A DNA stretch of 64,000 bases from Pseudomonadota bacterium (GCA_025355105.1 JANYAE010000115.1:52004-116003); one strand, 5' to 3'; shown: positions 31,528 through 40,154, numbered from the stretch's first letter. The notes: generated by a model from the letters alone, not told the origin. A program made the numbers and translations.

Positions 31528-32169
31528 TCAGCGCCGCCGCATCCGGCGCAGCTGCAGCAGCGGCTCGCACAACAGCAACGGCACCGACCAGCAGGCCCAG
31601 GCCATGATCACGTCGAGGTTCTGCTCGCTGGTGAGTTGCCACGGCAGCAGCCACTTTTCGACCAGCCGGAGGGTCACGAACGCGAAGGTGACGGTGTAGC
31701 TGCGGATCATCCGCTCGCGGTGCTGGTCGAGCGCGCCGCGCCTGACCGCCACGATCGCCATCGAGGTGGTGACGAGCCATGCGCTGCTCAGCATGAAGAG
31801 CCCGGCGGCGTAGGGCACGTACTTCGGGTCGATCGTCAGTGCGAGGTAGTACGCGGCCGTGCTCGCGACCAGCACCCCGGCCGCGTAGACGCGTCCGAGC
31901 GCACGGTGCGTCGCGCCGGTGCGGCCGCTGAGGCCGAGCCACAGCTGCACGAGGCCCGCGGTCGCCGCGGTCGCCCCGCCGGCGATGTGCGGCACGAGTC
32001 CGAACCGCCGCGGCCAGTAGTCGCCGTAGGTCTTGGCATCGAACGACAGGTAGTACTGCAGCGCGTTGTGCTGCAGGAAGTAGATCGCCCCGGCCGCCAG
32101 CAGCGCCAGCACGGCCAGTAGTCCCCGGTGCTGCGCCAGGCGCAGTCCGGGCAGCTTCGATGTCGCCAT
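31528..32169 (-). CDS. DUF2306-type integral membrane protein
   Basis: The 213-residue protein has about five hydrophobic helices: LLAVLALLAAGAIYFLQ, the region after VPHIAGGATAATAGLVQLWL, LVASTAAYYLALTID, FMLSSAWLVTTSMAIVAV and a C-terminal WACWSVPLLLCEPLL. The motifs HIAGG, THRALGRVYAAGV and QHRERMIRSYTVTFAFVTLR match DUF2306, a membrane family of unknown role whose histidines could bind heme or metal (inference). A good AAGGGGA site precedes ATG 32169. It lies 88 bp downstream of the cupin gene on the same strand and may be the last gene of that operon. Confidence 0.75.
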   Translation of the reverse strand: MATSKLPGLRLAQHRGLLAVLALLAAGAIYFLQHNALQYYLSFDAKTYGDYWPRRFGLVPHIAGGATAATAGLVQLWLGLSGRTGATHRALGRVYAAGVLVASTAAYYLALTIDPKYVPYAAGLFMLSSAWLVTTSMAIVAVRRGALDQHRERMIRSYTVTFAFVTLRLVEKWLLPWQLTSEQNLDVIMAWACWSVPLLLCEPLLQLRRMRRR

Positions 32170-32257
32170 GAGATCCCCTTCGACGCGTTCGTTCGCGGTT
32201 GTTGTTCGTACCAGACCGCAGCATAGAGCGGCCGCCCCCGGGCCGTCGTTCGCGCCC

Positions 32258-32617
32258 TCAGCCGCTGCGTTCGAAGATGGCGTAGTGCTTGCGGGCGCTT
32301 TCGAGCGTCTCCCAGGTGCCGCTGAAGCCGGCGGGCACGACGAAGGCGTCGCCGGGCCCGAACTCGACCGCGACGCCGTCGCTCGAGGTGAGCCGCACGC
32401 GGCCCTCGAGCAGGAAGCAGAACTCGTGCTCGGTGTAGCTGATCTTCCAGCGCCCCGGCGTGCTCGCCCACGTGCCGCAGTGGAATTGCTGGGAGGCGTC
32501 CGAGTAGCGGTTGTCGACGCTGGCGCGCGGCGTGCCGGCGAGCAGCTTGGCCGGATCGAAGGGCGCGTCCGCCGGCGCGCCGCCGCGGCGGAAATCGACG
32601 ATCGCGGGAACGCTCAT
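32258..32617 (-). CDS. Small cupin-domain protein
   Basis: The 119-residue single cupin has two motifs: WKISYTEHEFCFLLEGRVRL (motif 1) and FGPGDAFVVPAGFSGTWET (motif 2). No substrate is predictable, as cupins range from isomerases to small-molecule sensors. The start ATG overlaps the stop of the upstream esterase gene (ATGA at 32614-32617), so both are translated together. It is the fifth gene in the operon starting at 36683. Confidence 0.75.
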   Translation of the reverse strand: MSVPAIVDFRRGGAPADAPFDPAKLLAGTPRASVDNRYSDASQQFHCGTWASTPGRWKISYTEHEFCFLLEGRVRLTSSDGVAVEFGPGDAFVVPAGFSGTWETLESARKHYAIFERSG

Positions 32618-33345
32618 GCATGCTCCTTGAGGTACTTCGGCAACATCGCGCGCCAGGTCTCCCAGTTGTGGTCCCACTCCCGGCCCCACAGGTCGACGCG
32701 ATTCGGGATCCCTCGGCGGCCGAGCACGTTCGCGAGCCGCCACGACTCGCCGACGTCCTCCCACTGGCCCTGGCCGGTCGGCAGCAGCAGCAGCCGCTGC
32801 CGCAACCGCGCCAGCTGCGGACCGTCCTCGAGCGACGGCAGGTAGTGCAGCGGCGACGCGTAGTAGAAGTCCAGGTTCATCCGGCCGTTGAGGTACTTCG
32901 ACAGGTCGAAGGTGCCGCTCATCGCGATCGCCAGGCGAAACGCGTCCGGGTGGCGGCAGACGCTCGCGGCGGCGTTGAAGGCGCCGATCGAGGCGCCGGC
33001 CGCGATGATCTCGAGGTCCTGTGTCTGGCAGTCGCTGCGGATCAGCGGCACGACCTCGTGGTAGACGTAGGCGTCGAACAGATTCTGCACCCGCGAGCAG
33101 TACTCCGGCCGCTCGTCGCCCTGCACCCAGTGCTTGCCGGCGACGCTGTCGATCGAATAGACCTTGATGCGCCCGGCGTCGATCAGTTCGGCGACCGCGG
33201 CGACGAGGTGAAAGCGCTCGACCTCCTCGAAGTCGCCGCCGGCGGTCGGGAACAGCAGCACCGGCGTGCCGAAGTGGCCCCAGCGCACGACGCGCGCCGG
33301 CTCGGGCAGCCGGTCGGTGTTCCAGGTCCAGCGTTGCTGCTGCAT
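32614..33345 (-). CDS. Putative esterase (alpha/beta hydrolase)
   Basis: The 243-residue cytoplasmic alpha/beta hydrolase is of the putative-esterase type (esterase D/enterochelin esterase superfamily). The nucleophile elbow AAGASIGAFNAA has S119, and the C-terminal WGREWDHNWETWR carries the likely catalytic His. The start segment LLFPTAGGDFEEVERFHLV matches the family beta-strand/oxyanion region. No signal peptide. The long upstream frame overlaps the ATP-grasp gene and was discarded; ATG 33345 is 17 bp after that gene's stop. The substrate is unknown; in this operon an ester or thioester intermediate is plausible. Confidence 0.78.
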   Translation of the reverse strand: MQQQRWTWNTDRLPEPARVVRWGHFGTPVLLFPTAGGDFEEVERFHLVAAVAELIDAGRIKVYSIDSVAGKHWVQGDERPEYCSRVQNLFDAYVYHEVVPLIRSDCQTQDLEIIAAGASIGAFNAAASVCRHPDAFRLAIAMSGTFDLSKYLNGRMNLDFYYASPLHYLPSLEDGPQLARLRQRLLLLPTGQGQWEDVGESWRLANVLGRRGIPNRVDLWGREWDHNWETWRAMLPKYLKEHA

Positions 33346-33362
33346 GCGCGGCTCCGGGCGGC

Positions 33363-34604
33363 TCAGGCGCCGGCCGCCTCCGCGCGCCGCCATTGCTGGA
33401 TCCGCTGCCAGAAAAGCTCGGTGAACCGCTCCACTTCGTGCGGCGGGTACAGGGCCTCGACCTTGGCGCGCACCGCGGCGCGTGCCGCGGCGCTCGCGAA
33501 GAACTCGTCGGCCACGGCGTCGAGGTGGCCGAGGTGGCCGCTGCAGAACTCGCTGAAGCGCTCGCTCTCGAAGTGCTGGCGCGCGAGCGCCGCATAGGCC
33601 GCGAGCCGGTCGGCGTACGAGCCCTCGCGCGCCGCGGCCGCGAAGTACGGCGCCCAGTCGAGGTTGACGCGCATCGGCCGGCGCGTCGCGGCGCAGTACA
33701 GCGACCAGCGCAGATTGGCCTTCACCAGCCACGGGAAGTGGTAGTGCAGCGAGGTCACCTGCGAGTCCGGGCAGGCGTTGGCGAAGTCGATCGGGTGCCA
33801 GTCCTCGCCCCGCAAGAGCGCCTCGCAGGAGTTGAAGTCCCAGCCGAAAAAGGCGTTGATCGTCAGCGTGATCGCCTCGAGCTCGCGCGCCTTCGCGTCG
33901 CTGACGAAGCCGCGATCCATGCGGTAGCGGTCGTGCAGCGGCGCCGCCGGGTCGTAGTTCACGAGCCGTGTCTGCGGCCCGAAGCCGATGCAGCGCACGA
34001 AGCGGTCGTACGGGATCACGCCGCTCTGCAGGTGCATGATCTTGGTGCCGCTCGACTCGTAGGCGGCGCGCAGCGCCGCCTCGTCGTCGATCTTGGTGAC
34101 GCCGACCCAGCCGCCGCCGTCGTACGGCTTCATAAACAGCGGGTAGCCGAGCTCGCGGCCGATCGCACCGACGTCAAAGAGGCGCGCGTAGCGCTGCAGC
34201 GTCGGCTCGAGGTCGGCGGCCTTCTCGTAGGACTTCGGCGGCACCATCCAGGTGGCGGGGATCTTGAGACCGAGTCGCATCATCGCCGCGTAGGTGGTGT
34301 GCTTCTCGTTCGACTGGATCGACCAGGGATTGTTGAAGACGTACAGCCCGTCGAGGACGATCGCCTTCTTGATCCACTCGCGACTGGTGTTGTACCAGTG
34401 GGTCAGGCGGTCGACGACGACGTCGTAGCGGCACGGCTGGCGCAGGTCGAAAGGCTCGATCGTGACGCGCTCGACCGCGAAGCGCAGCGTGTCGCCGTCC
34501 CACGGGATGCGAAGGTCAAGCCGCTCGAGCAGCTGCTCGTAGCAGGCCGGCCAGCAGATGTCGGCCCCGAGCGAGAGGCCAATGCGGCGCGTCACGTCTC
34601 CCAT
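33363..34604 (-). CDS. ATP-grasp domain protein (paralogue 3)
   Basis: The 413-residue protein is more distant from the pair around glgA. An N-terminal domain (RIGLSLGADICWPACYEQ) is followed by an ATP-grasp core with YPLFMKPYDGGGWVGVTKID as phosphate-binding loop and a later acidic CEALLRGEDWHPIDFANACP region expected to bind magnesium. Family knowledge: ATP-dependent carboxylate ligation. A GAGGGGA ribosome-binding site precedes ATG 34604. It lies between two esterase genes in the overlapping operon, which suggests a paired make-and-release chemistry (inference). Confidence 0.78.
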   Translation of the reverse strand: MGDVTRRIGLSLGADICWPACYEQLLERLDLRIPWDGDTLRFAVERVTIEPFDLRQPCRYDVVVDRLTHWYNTSREWIKKAIVLDGLYVFNNPWSIQSNEKHTTYAAMMRLGLKIPATWMVPPKSYEKAADLEPTLQRYARLFDVGAIGRELGYPLFMKPYDGGGWVGVTKIDDEAALRAAYESSGTKIMHLQSGVIPYDRFVRCIGFGPQTRLVNYDPAAPLHDRYRMDRGFVSDAKARELEAITLTINAFFGWDFNSCEALLRGEDWHPIDFANACPDSQVTSLHYHFPWLVKANLRWSLYCAATRRPMRVNLDWAPYFAAAAREGSYADRLAAYAALARQHFESERFSEFCSGHLGHLDAVADEFFASAAARAAVRAKVEALYPPHEVERFTELFWQRIQQWRRAEAAGA

Positions 34605-34626
34605 GCGGTCCCCTCAACCCGGATTG

Positions 34627-35760
34627 CTATTCGTACACCATCCACAGCGGCCCTGGGAACAGGAACGTGAGGCCGGCGCGCAGCCGGTCGCGCCAGTTCT
34701 GCCAGTTATGGCCGTCGCGCGCCTCCTCGTAGCGCACCTGGATGCGCGCGGCCTGCAGCAGCGGCACCAGCGAGCGGTTCTCGTAGATCAGCGACTCGTA
34801 GATGCCGCAGGACAGGTAGATGCGCTCGGCCGGTCGGCCGGGGCGGGCGCGGAAGGCGTTCATGAAGCGCACCACCGGCTCGAACACGGGGCCGCGCCTG
34901 TTCTCGCCGATGTCGGTGAAGGCGAACGAGCCGGACTGCAGCAGCAGCCGCCCGAAGGTCCCGGGGTGGCGCCAGGCGGCGTGCAGCGAGGCGACGCCGC
35001 CGAGGCTCGCGCCCATCGCGCAGCGCATCGCCGGGTCGGCGTCGAGCGGCACGCGCGCCGCGACCGCCGGCAGCAGTTCCTCGACCAGGAAGTCGGCGTG
35101 CGCGTCGAGGCCGACGTACTCGCGCAGCCGGTCCGGCGACTCGGTCAGCGCGACGACGAGCGGCGGGATCTCGAGCCGGTGGATCAGGTTGTCGAGCACG
35201 GTCTTGAGCTGCGCGTAGCGCAGGTAGTCGCCGCCGTCGTGCAGCACCAGCAGCGGATAGCGACGCGTGCGCCGCAAGCGCGCTGGCAGGTAGAGCTGCA
35301 CCGGACGGCGGCCGACGTGGCGCGAGTCGATCGCGAGGCGCTCGAAGCGGCCGGTGCGAGCGCCGTCGTCCGGCAGCGTCCATTCCGGCGGCGCATAGCC
35401 GTAGCCCTGGCAGACGGAGTTGGCGCCGAACGGATCCGAGGCCTTGAGCGGGTTGAGCGGATCGAGGATCCACTCGCTGGCCGCGCCCTGCTTGACCTCG
35501 AACTTGTACTCGAAGCGCGAGCCCTCCGGCAGCGGCAGCGTCAGGATCCACAGCTCGGTGCCGGCGACGCGCTCGAGCGGCTGCGCGGCCGGCAGGCCCG
35601 AGATGAACATCCTGAGCAGCACCGCCTCTGCCTCGCCGTGGTACAGGAACGTCACGCCTTCGCGCGCCACCAGCGGCACCGCGTGCGCGTTGAGGAAGGC
35701 TTCGAGCGCCGCGCGGTCCGGTGCGCCGCCGGCGAGCAGCGTGGCCAGTGGCGCGCTCAT
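34627..35760 (-). CDS. Enterochelin-esterase-like hydrolase with N-terminal E-set domain
   Basis: The 377-residue protein begins with a ~115-residue beta-sandwich (VTFLYHGEAEAVLLRMF, then FEYKFEVKQGAASEWILDPL) typical of the early-set/CBM48-like module of enterochelin esterases. An alpha/beta hydrolase follows with S252 in CAMGASLGGVASLHAAWRHP and H351 in ARDGHNWQNWRDRL. These enzymes hydrolyse siderophore or acyl esters; the N-terminal module can also bind glucans, which is interesting near glycogen genes (inference). Its ATG overlaps the TGA of the upstream S51-like gene (ATGA). Confidence 0.82.
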   Translation of the reverse strand: MSAPLATLLAGGAPDRAALEAFLNAHAVPLVAREGVTFLYHGEAEAVLLRMFISGLPAAQPLERVAGTELWILTLPLPEGSRFEYKFEVKQGAASEWILDPLNPLKASDPFGANSVCQGYGYAPPEWTLPDDGARTGRFERLAIDSRHVGRRPVQLYLPARLRRTRRYPLLVLHDGGDYLRYAQLKTVLDNLIHRLEIPPLVVALTESPDRLREYVGLDAHADFLVEELLPAVAARVPLDADPAMRCAMGASLGGVASLHAAWRHPGTFGRLLLQSGSFAFTDIGENRRGPVFEPVVRFMNAFRARPGRPAERIYLSCGIYESLIYENRSLVPLLQAARIQVRYEEARDGHNWQNWRDRLRAGLTFLFPGPLWMVYE

Positions 35761-36683
35761 TCGGCCACCTCGACGACGCGGCCTGAGCGCGACAGGCGCT
35801 TGAGGTCGCGCGCCGTCGCGACCCGGCCACGGTGCCAGCGCACCAGGCTGCCGTGCTCGAGTGCGAGGCAGCGCGCCGGGGCGAAGCGCCGCGCGAAGAC
35901 CTGCACCCGCGCCGGCTCGTTGAGCGCGAGCCGCGCCGCCGCGTGCGGCAGGGCCACCACGCCGGTCACGAGGCCGAGCCCGGGCTCGAGCACCTCGGCG
36001 TGCGCCGCGCCCTGCGGCGGCCGGTCGTGGAACAGCACGACGCGTTCACAGAGCGCCATCGCACCGGCCGACCAGGCGATCAGCGGCTTGCGCTCGAGCA
36101 GCGCGCCGAGGCCGAACAGGCGCAGCCGGTTGAGCAGTACCGCGACGTGGCCGCCGGCGATCAGCACCGCGGCCGCGCCGTCGATCGCGGCGGCGAGCGC
36201 GGCGCGGTGCGGCGCAAGGCTAGGTCGCGGCGCGTGCTGCCAGCGGCGCGCGAACGCGGCATGTTCGCGCGCCGTTGCCGCGAGGTGCTGGCGGTCGAGG
36301 CGGCGCACGTCGCCGAGCGCCGCGCGCCGCGCCGCGCGCCGGCCGTGGGACTCCTCGGCCGCCGGCGCCAGCTCCTCGACCGCCGCCATCAGCGCGTGCA
36401 GTCGCAGCCGGTAGTGATCCTGCAGCTCCTGCAGCCGCTCCTGGCGCTCGCGCGCCGCCGCGGCGAGGGCCGCGTCCTCTGCATAGACGTGCTCGGCGCG
36501 GACGTAGAGCCCGAGGTCGGTCACCGGGCAGGCGACGTGTGCCCGCAGCTCTTCGATCTCGCCCTCGCGGTCCTGCCAGCCGGCGGTGATCGCCACCAGC
36601 GGTCCGCCGAGCGCCATCGCTTCGAGGCACTCGCGCAGGTTCGGCGTGCGGTATTGGGGCCCGAGCAGGGCGCGGTCGGTCAT
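35757..36683 (-). CDS. S51-like (cyanophycinase/peptidase E-like) class I amidotransferase-fold protein
   Basis: The 308-residue protein has a C-terminal domain resembling peptidase S51. AVLIAGGHVAVLLNRLRLFG is followed by the nucleophile S205 in LIAWSAGAMAL and H247 in LGLVTGVVALPHAAARL. The N-terminal half has a helical, arginine-rich insert (about 75-165). Family S51 members cleave Asp-linked dipeptides or cyanophycin. ATG 36683 was chosen over 36692 because a promoter with perfect TTGACA ends 7 nt before it. It is the first gene of the five-gene overlapping operon and divergent from the S9 peptidase. The substrate is unknown. Confidence 0.75.
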   Translation of the reverse strand: MTDRALLGPQYRTPNLRECLEAMALGGPLVAITAGWQDREGEIEELRAHVACPVTDLGLYVRAEHVYAEDAALAAAARERQERLQELQDHYRLRLHALMAAVEELAPAAEESHGRRAARRAALGDVRRLDRQHLAATAREHAAFARRWQHAPRPSLAPHRAALAAAIDGAAAVLIAGGHVAVLLNRLRLFGLGALLERKPLIAWSAGAMALCERVVLFHDRPPQGAAHAEVLEPGLGLVTGVVALPHAAARLALNEPARVQVFARRFAPARCLALEHGSLVRWHRGRVATARDLKRLSRSGRVVEVAE

Positions 36684-36690
36684 CAGGCCC

Positions 36691-36719
36691 ATCGTCCGAG
36701 GCGCTCCCGGGCTTGTCAA
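36691..36719 (-). promoter_or_regulatory. Promoter of the S51-esterase-ATP-grasp operon
   Basis: TTGACA (36719-36714) on the minus strand, 17-bp spacer, weak -10 GACGAT (36696-36691), then 7 nt to ATG 36683, again a leaderless geometry. Confidence 0.5.
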
Positions 36720-36777
36720 ACCGAACCGCACTCGGGCACGGTGGCCGCGGGCCGGCGCGCGGCCGGAAGGGGAACCG

Positions 36778-38913
36778 ATGTCCGACCTCACCTGCCGTCG
36801 TTCGCGACTGTGGCTCGCGACCGTGTTGCTGGCCGCGACCGCCGGGCTGCCGGCGGCCGCGGCGCCGTCGGCGCTGCCGCCGGCGTCGCTGCGCGACTTC
36901 GTCTGGGTCTCCGACCCGCGGCTCGCTCCTGACGGGCAGCGCGTCGCGTTCGTGCAGACCCGCGTTGATGCGGTCAAGGATGACTATGCGACCTCGATCT
37001 GGCTGGCCGACGGCAGCGCGGCACCGCGGCCGCTGACCTTCGAGCCGGCCGATGCGCTCTCGCCGCGCTGGTCGCCGGACGGGCGGCGGCTCGCGTTCCT
37101 CTCCAAACGCTCCGGGCGGCCGCAGATCCACCTGCTCGAGCTGGGCGGCGGCGAAGCCTGGCAGCTGACCGACGATGCGCTCGGCACCGCGAGCTTCAGC
37201 TGGTCGGCGGACGGCCGGCGCATCGCGTTCGTGTCACGGGCGCCGACGCCGGACGAGCCGGCGGCCGCGCCGCCGGAGCCGGACGCAGGCCAGTCGAAGC
37301 CGCCCTACGTCACGGAACGCCTGACCACCCGCGCCGATGGTCGCCCGGCCTGGCTGTCGCCCCGACGTGCGCACCTGTGGGTCGTGGCCACCGACCGCGG
37401 CCCGAAGGCCGCCGCCACGCGCGTCACGAGCGGGGGTTTCGACGACGGTGCGCCGAGCTGGTCGGCGGACGGCGCGACGCTGTATTTCAGTGCGATCCGC
37501 AAACCGGATGCTGACTGGGCCGGCAACGACACCGAAATCTACGCCGTGCCTTCCGACGGCAGCCGCGAGCCGGTCGCGCTCACCAACCGCCGCGGCCCGG
37601 ACGACAATCCGACGGTCTCGCCGGACGGCCGCTACCTCGCCTTCACCGGCTTCGACGACGAGCGGCGCCAGAGCCACAACGTCACGCACCTGTACGTGCT
37701 CGACACCACGACGCTCGAGCGCCGCGAGCTCGCGCGCGGTCTCGACCGATCGGTCGGCGACGCGGTGATCGCCGACATGGGCGTGAAAAAAGATGAGGGC
37801 CTGCGGCTCGTCTGGCGCGCCGACTCGAAGGCCGTCTACTTCGTGTCCGCGGACCGTGGCGCGACGCAGCTCTACGAGGCGACGCTTGACGGACGCTACC
37901 GCGCGCTGACGGCGCTCGCTGCCGGCGACCTGCGTGCCTTCGACGTGGCCGCGGACGGCCGGGCGATCGTCACGCATTCCGCGCCTGCCGGGCCGGTCGA
38001 GCTGTACGCGTTCCGGCTCGCCGCTGCGCCGCGCCGCGCGGCGTGGCAGTCGCTGACGACGTTCAACGCCGCGCTGGTCGCGCGCGCCGGCTTCGTGCCG
38101 TACGAGGAACTGTGGCTGCCGGGTGCGGCGCCGTCCGTCACGGCATTCCCGGGCCACGCGGCCGGCGAGCGCCAGTGGATCCAGGGCTGGCTGCTCAAGC
38201 CGCCGGGCTTCGATCCCGGGCGGCGCTACCCACTCGTGCTCTACATCCACGGCGGGCCGCACACGATGTACGGCACGGCGTTCTTCCACGAAATGCAGGT
38301 GCTGGCGCACGCCGGCAACCTCGTGCTCTTGACCAACCCGCGTGGTAGCACCGGCTACGGCGAGGCCTTCGCGAACGTCATCCAGTACCGCTACCCGGGC
38401 GACGACTTCCACGACCTGATGGCTGCCGTGGACTACGTCGTGGCCCGCGGCGCGGTGGATCCGGCGCGGCTGTACGTGGCCGGCGGCAGCGGCGGCGGGC
38501 TGCTGTCGGCGTGGACGGTCGGCCATACCGATCGCTTCCGCGCCGCGGTGGTCGAGCGCGCGGTGACCAACTGGCACAGCTTCGCGGGCACGAGCGACCT
38601 CAACAACTACTTCGTCACGCACTGGTTCCGCGGGGCACCGTGGAAGGACAGCGCCGACTACCTCGCGCGTTCGCCGCTCAGCTACGTCGAGAACGTCCGG
38701 ACGCCGGTGCTGGTGATCCACAACCAGGACGATTTTCGCGCGCCGCTGGACCAGGGGCTGCAGTTCTACACGGCGTTGAAGGAGCTCAAGAAGCCCGCGC
38801 GGCTCGCGGTATTCCCCGACTCCTCGCACGGCATGAGCCGCGACGGGCGGCCGAACCAGCGCATCGCGCGGCTCGGCCTGATTCTTGACTGGTTCGGCGC
38901 CGACGAACCTTGA
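36778..38913 (+). CDS. Secreted prolyl-oligopeptidase-type S9 peptidase
   Basis: The 711-residue protein has a signal peptide (LWLATVLLAATAGLPAAAAP). A WD40-like beta-propeller follows with several SPDGR/SADGR repeats (WSPDGRRLAFLS, WSADGRRIAFVS, VSPDGRYLAFTG). The C-terminal S9 catalytic domain has S571 in YVAGGSGGGLLSAW, D651 or D652 in VIHNQDDFRAP, and H684 in FPDSSHGMSRDG. It cleaves short peptides in the periplasm (S9C-like acylaminoacyl/dipeptidyl peptidase by family). GGAAGGGGAA precedes ATG 36778. It is divergent from the S51-like operon and ends 2 bp from phaR. Confidence 0.9.
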   Translation: MSDLTCRRSRLWLATVLLAATAGLPAAAAPSALPPASLRDFVWVSDPRLAPDGQRVAFVQTRVDAVKDDYATSIWLADGSAAPRPLTFEPADALSPRWSPDGRRLAFLSKRSGRPQIHLLELGGGEAWQLTDDALGTASFSWSADGRRIAFVSRAPTPDEPAAAPPEPDAGQSKPPYVTERLTTRADGRPAWLSPRRAHLWVVATDRGPKAAATRVTSGGFDDGAPSWSADGATLYFSAIRKPDADWAGNDTEIYAVPSDGSREPVALTNRRGPDDNPTVSPDGRYLAFTGFDDERRQSHNVTHLYVLDTTTLERRELARGLDRSVGDAVIADMGVKKDEGLRLVWRADSKAVYFVSADRGATQLYEATLDGRYRALTALAAGDLRAFDVAADGRAIVTHSAPAGPVELYAFRLAAAPRRAAWQSLTTFNAALVARAGFVPYEELWLPGAAPSVTAFPGHAAGERQWIQGWLLKPPGFDPGRRYPLVLYIHGGPHTMYGTAFFHEMQVLAHAGNLVLLTNPRGSTGYGEAFANVIQYRYPGDDFHDLMAAVDYVVARGAVDPARLYVAGGSGGGLLSAWTVGHTDRFRAAVVERAVTNWHSFAGTSDLNNYFVTHWFRGAPWKDSADYLARSPLSYVENVRTPVLVIHNQDDFRAPLDQGLQFYTALKELKKPARLAVFPDSSHGMSRDGRPNQRIARLGLILDWFGADEP

Positions 38914-38915
38914 GG

Positions 38916-39461
38916 CTAGCGGCCGGTGCCGTTCTTGCCGCCGGCCGGCTGCTCGGCGGTCGGCGACGGTGCCGGCTCCTCGGCCGGCGGCTCGCCGGCG
39001 CCGGGCGGGCGCATCATCGGCATGAAGGCCGAGGCCACCGACTCCTGCATCCGCGTCCAGTAGTCGAGGTTCTGCTTGGCGAGCTCGCCCATGGTCGTCA
39101 TCGGCGCGTTCGCCATCAGCTTCGAGATCTGCGTCTGCAGCGTCTCCTGCTGGCGCGAAAAGGTCTCGACGCTCTTTTCCAGGTAGCGGCTCATGAAGTC
39201 CTGCATGCCGTTGCCGTAGAAGCGGATGATCGACTCGAGCAGCGGCGTCGACAGGATCGGCTTGCCGAACTGCTCCTGCTCGGCGAGCACCTGCAGCAGG
39301 ATCAGCCGGGTGATGTCCTCGCCCGTCTTGTCCTCGACGACCGAGACCTTCTCACCCTGGATGATGAACTCCCGGATGTCGTCGAGCGTGACGTGCCGCG
39401 ACTGGGAGGCATCGTAGAGACGCCGGTTGGCGTACTTCTTGATCAACCGTTCCTTAGCCAT
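38916..39461 (-). CDS. phaR: PHA synthesis repressor PhaR
   Basis: The 181-residue protein has the PhaR DNA-binding domain at the N-terminus (RLIKKYANRRLYDASQSRHV and TLDDIREFIIQGEKVSVVED). The PHB-accumulation regulatory domain follows (ESIIRFYGNGMQDFMSRYLE), then an acidic proline-rich tail. Known role: binds PHA granules and, when free, represses phasin and itself. A TAAACT lies 6 nt before ATG 39461 (39473-39468). It sits downstream of the phasin gene on the same strand, with a terminator between. TGC-N3-GCA boxes upstream of phaP and phaE fit its described type of target. Confidence 0.93.
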   Translation of the reverse strand: MAKERLIKKYANRRLYDASQSRHVTLDDIREFIIQGEKVSVVEDKTGEDITRLILLQVLAEQEQFGKPILSTPLLESIIRFYGNGMQDFMSRYLEKSVETFSRQQETLQTQISKLMANAPMTTMGELAKQNLDYWTRMQESVASAFMPMMRPPGAGEPPAEEPAPSPTAEQPAGGKNGTGR

Positions 39462-39467
39462 GGGCGA

Positions 39468-39473
39468 AGTTTA
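39468..39473 (-). promoter_or_regulatory. -10-like hexamer of phaR, leaderless arrangement
   Basis: TAAACT on the minus strand ends 6 nt before ATG 39461. No clear -35. Confidence 0.35.
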
Positions 39474-39524
39474 CCTCGAATGCCGGGGCGTTTCCTTGCA
39501 GCGCAAAACAGGGGCCCCAGACGT

Positions 39525-39558
39525 AAAAAGGGACGGTGAGCCGAAGCCACACCGTCCC
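39525..39558 (-). terminator. Intrinsic terminator of phaP
   Basis: On the minus strand: perfect 9-bp stem GGGACGGTG / CACCGTCCC followed by TTTTT. A second hairpin CCTGCCGC/GCGGCAGG (about 39579-39599) lies between it and the phaP stop. Confidence 0.88.
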
Positions 39559-39609
39559 GAGGGGGGCCATTTGCCGCCTGCCGCTCGAGGCGGCAGGTCG
39601 GCCGATTCG

Positions 39610-39978
39610 TCAGGCAGCCTTGGCAGCCTTCGTCGCGCGGGTCGTGAACTCGGTCGACGCCTGGTCGATGAATGAGGTCACGTCAGCCTGGGCCTCACCC
39701 GCGAGCTTCAGGAAGTCCTGCGAGCGCAGGGTCTGCTTCTCGAAGTAGGCATTGGCGAGCTCGGCCTGCTTCTTCAGCAGTTCCGGGGCGTCCTTCGCCT
39801 GGGTGGCGGCATGCAGGGTCGCGATGCCGAGGTTCATGTAGTCGCCGGCCACTTCGTAGCCGTAGCGCGCGAAGCGCTCGAAGGTGCGGGCCGACAGCGC
39901 CTGCAGACGAGCGACGGGCTCGGCAAACTTGCGCGAGTTCTCGATGAACGCATTGATTTCAGCGGTCGGGTTCGTCAT
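39610..39978 (-). CDS. phaP: Phasin (PHA granule-associated protein)
   Basis: The 122-residue all-helical phasin_2-type protein (FAEPVARLQALSARTFERFA, then DAPELLKKQAELANAYFEKQ) ends TTRATKAAKAA. Phasins coat PHA granules and control their size. ATG 39978 is preceded by AGGAG; the in-frame extension to 40059 crosses the promoter and was rejected. Strong sigma-70 promoter at 40014-40041 with PhaR-type boxes around it, and a strong terminator: a small, highly expressed single-gene unit. Confidence 0.92.
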   Translation of the reverse strand: MTNPTAEINAFIENSRKFAEPVARLQALSARTFERFARYGYEVAGDYMNLGIATLHAATQAKDAPELLKKQAELANAYFEKQTLRSQDFLKLAGEAQADVTSFIDQASTEFTTRATKAAKAA

Positions 39979-40005
39979 GGTGAGTGCTCCTGGGAAAGTC
40001 TTTGT

Positions 40006-40014
40006 TGCGATGCA
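40006..40014 (-). promoter_or_regulatory. PhaR-type box 1 (TGC-GAT-GCA)
   Basis: TGC-N3-GCA just downstream of the phaP -10, a position suited to repression. It matches the CTGC-N3/4-GCAG type target reported for PhaR proteins. Confidence 0.5.
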
Positions 40015-40041
40015 GTATAGCGAATTAATTTTGCATTGCAA
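40014..40041 (-). promoter_or_regulatory. phaP promoter
   Basis: On the minus strand TTGCAA (40041-40036), 16-bp spacer, TATACT (40019-40014). AT-rich DNA (about 40042-40120) lies upstream and probably also holds the phaE promoter on the other strand. Confidence 0.7.
40032..40040 (-). promoter_or_regulatory. PhaR-type box 2 (TGC-ATT-GCA)
   Basis: TGC-N3-GCA overlapping the phaP -35; centre 26 bp from box 1. Confidence 0.5.
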
Positions 40042-40154
40042 CAGGTTTTTTCCGAGCACCGATCTCGGCCGAAATTCAATATTAAATGACTAATAAACAG
40101 CATGTTACTGTATCTATGACGAGCAGTGTCCGTCGCCGCCTGCCGCCAGTCCGT

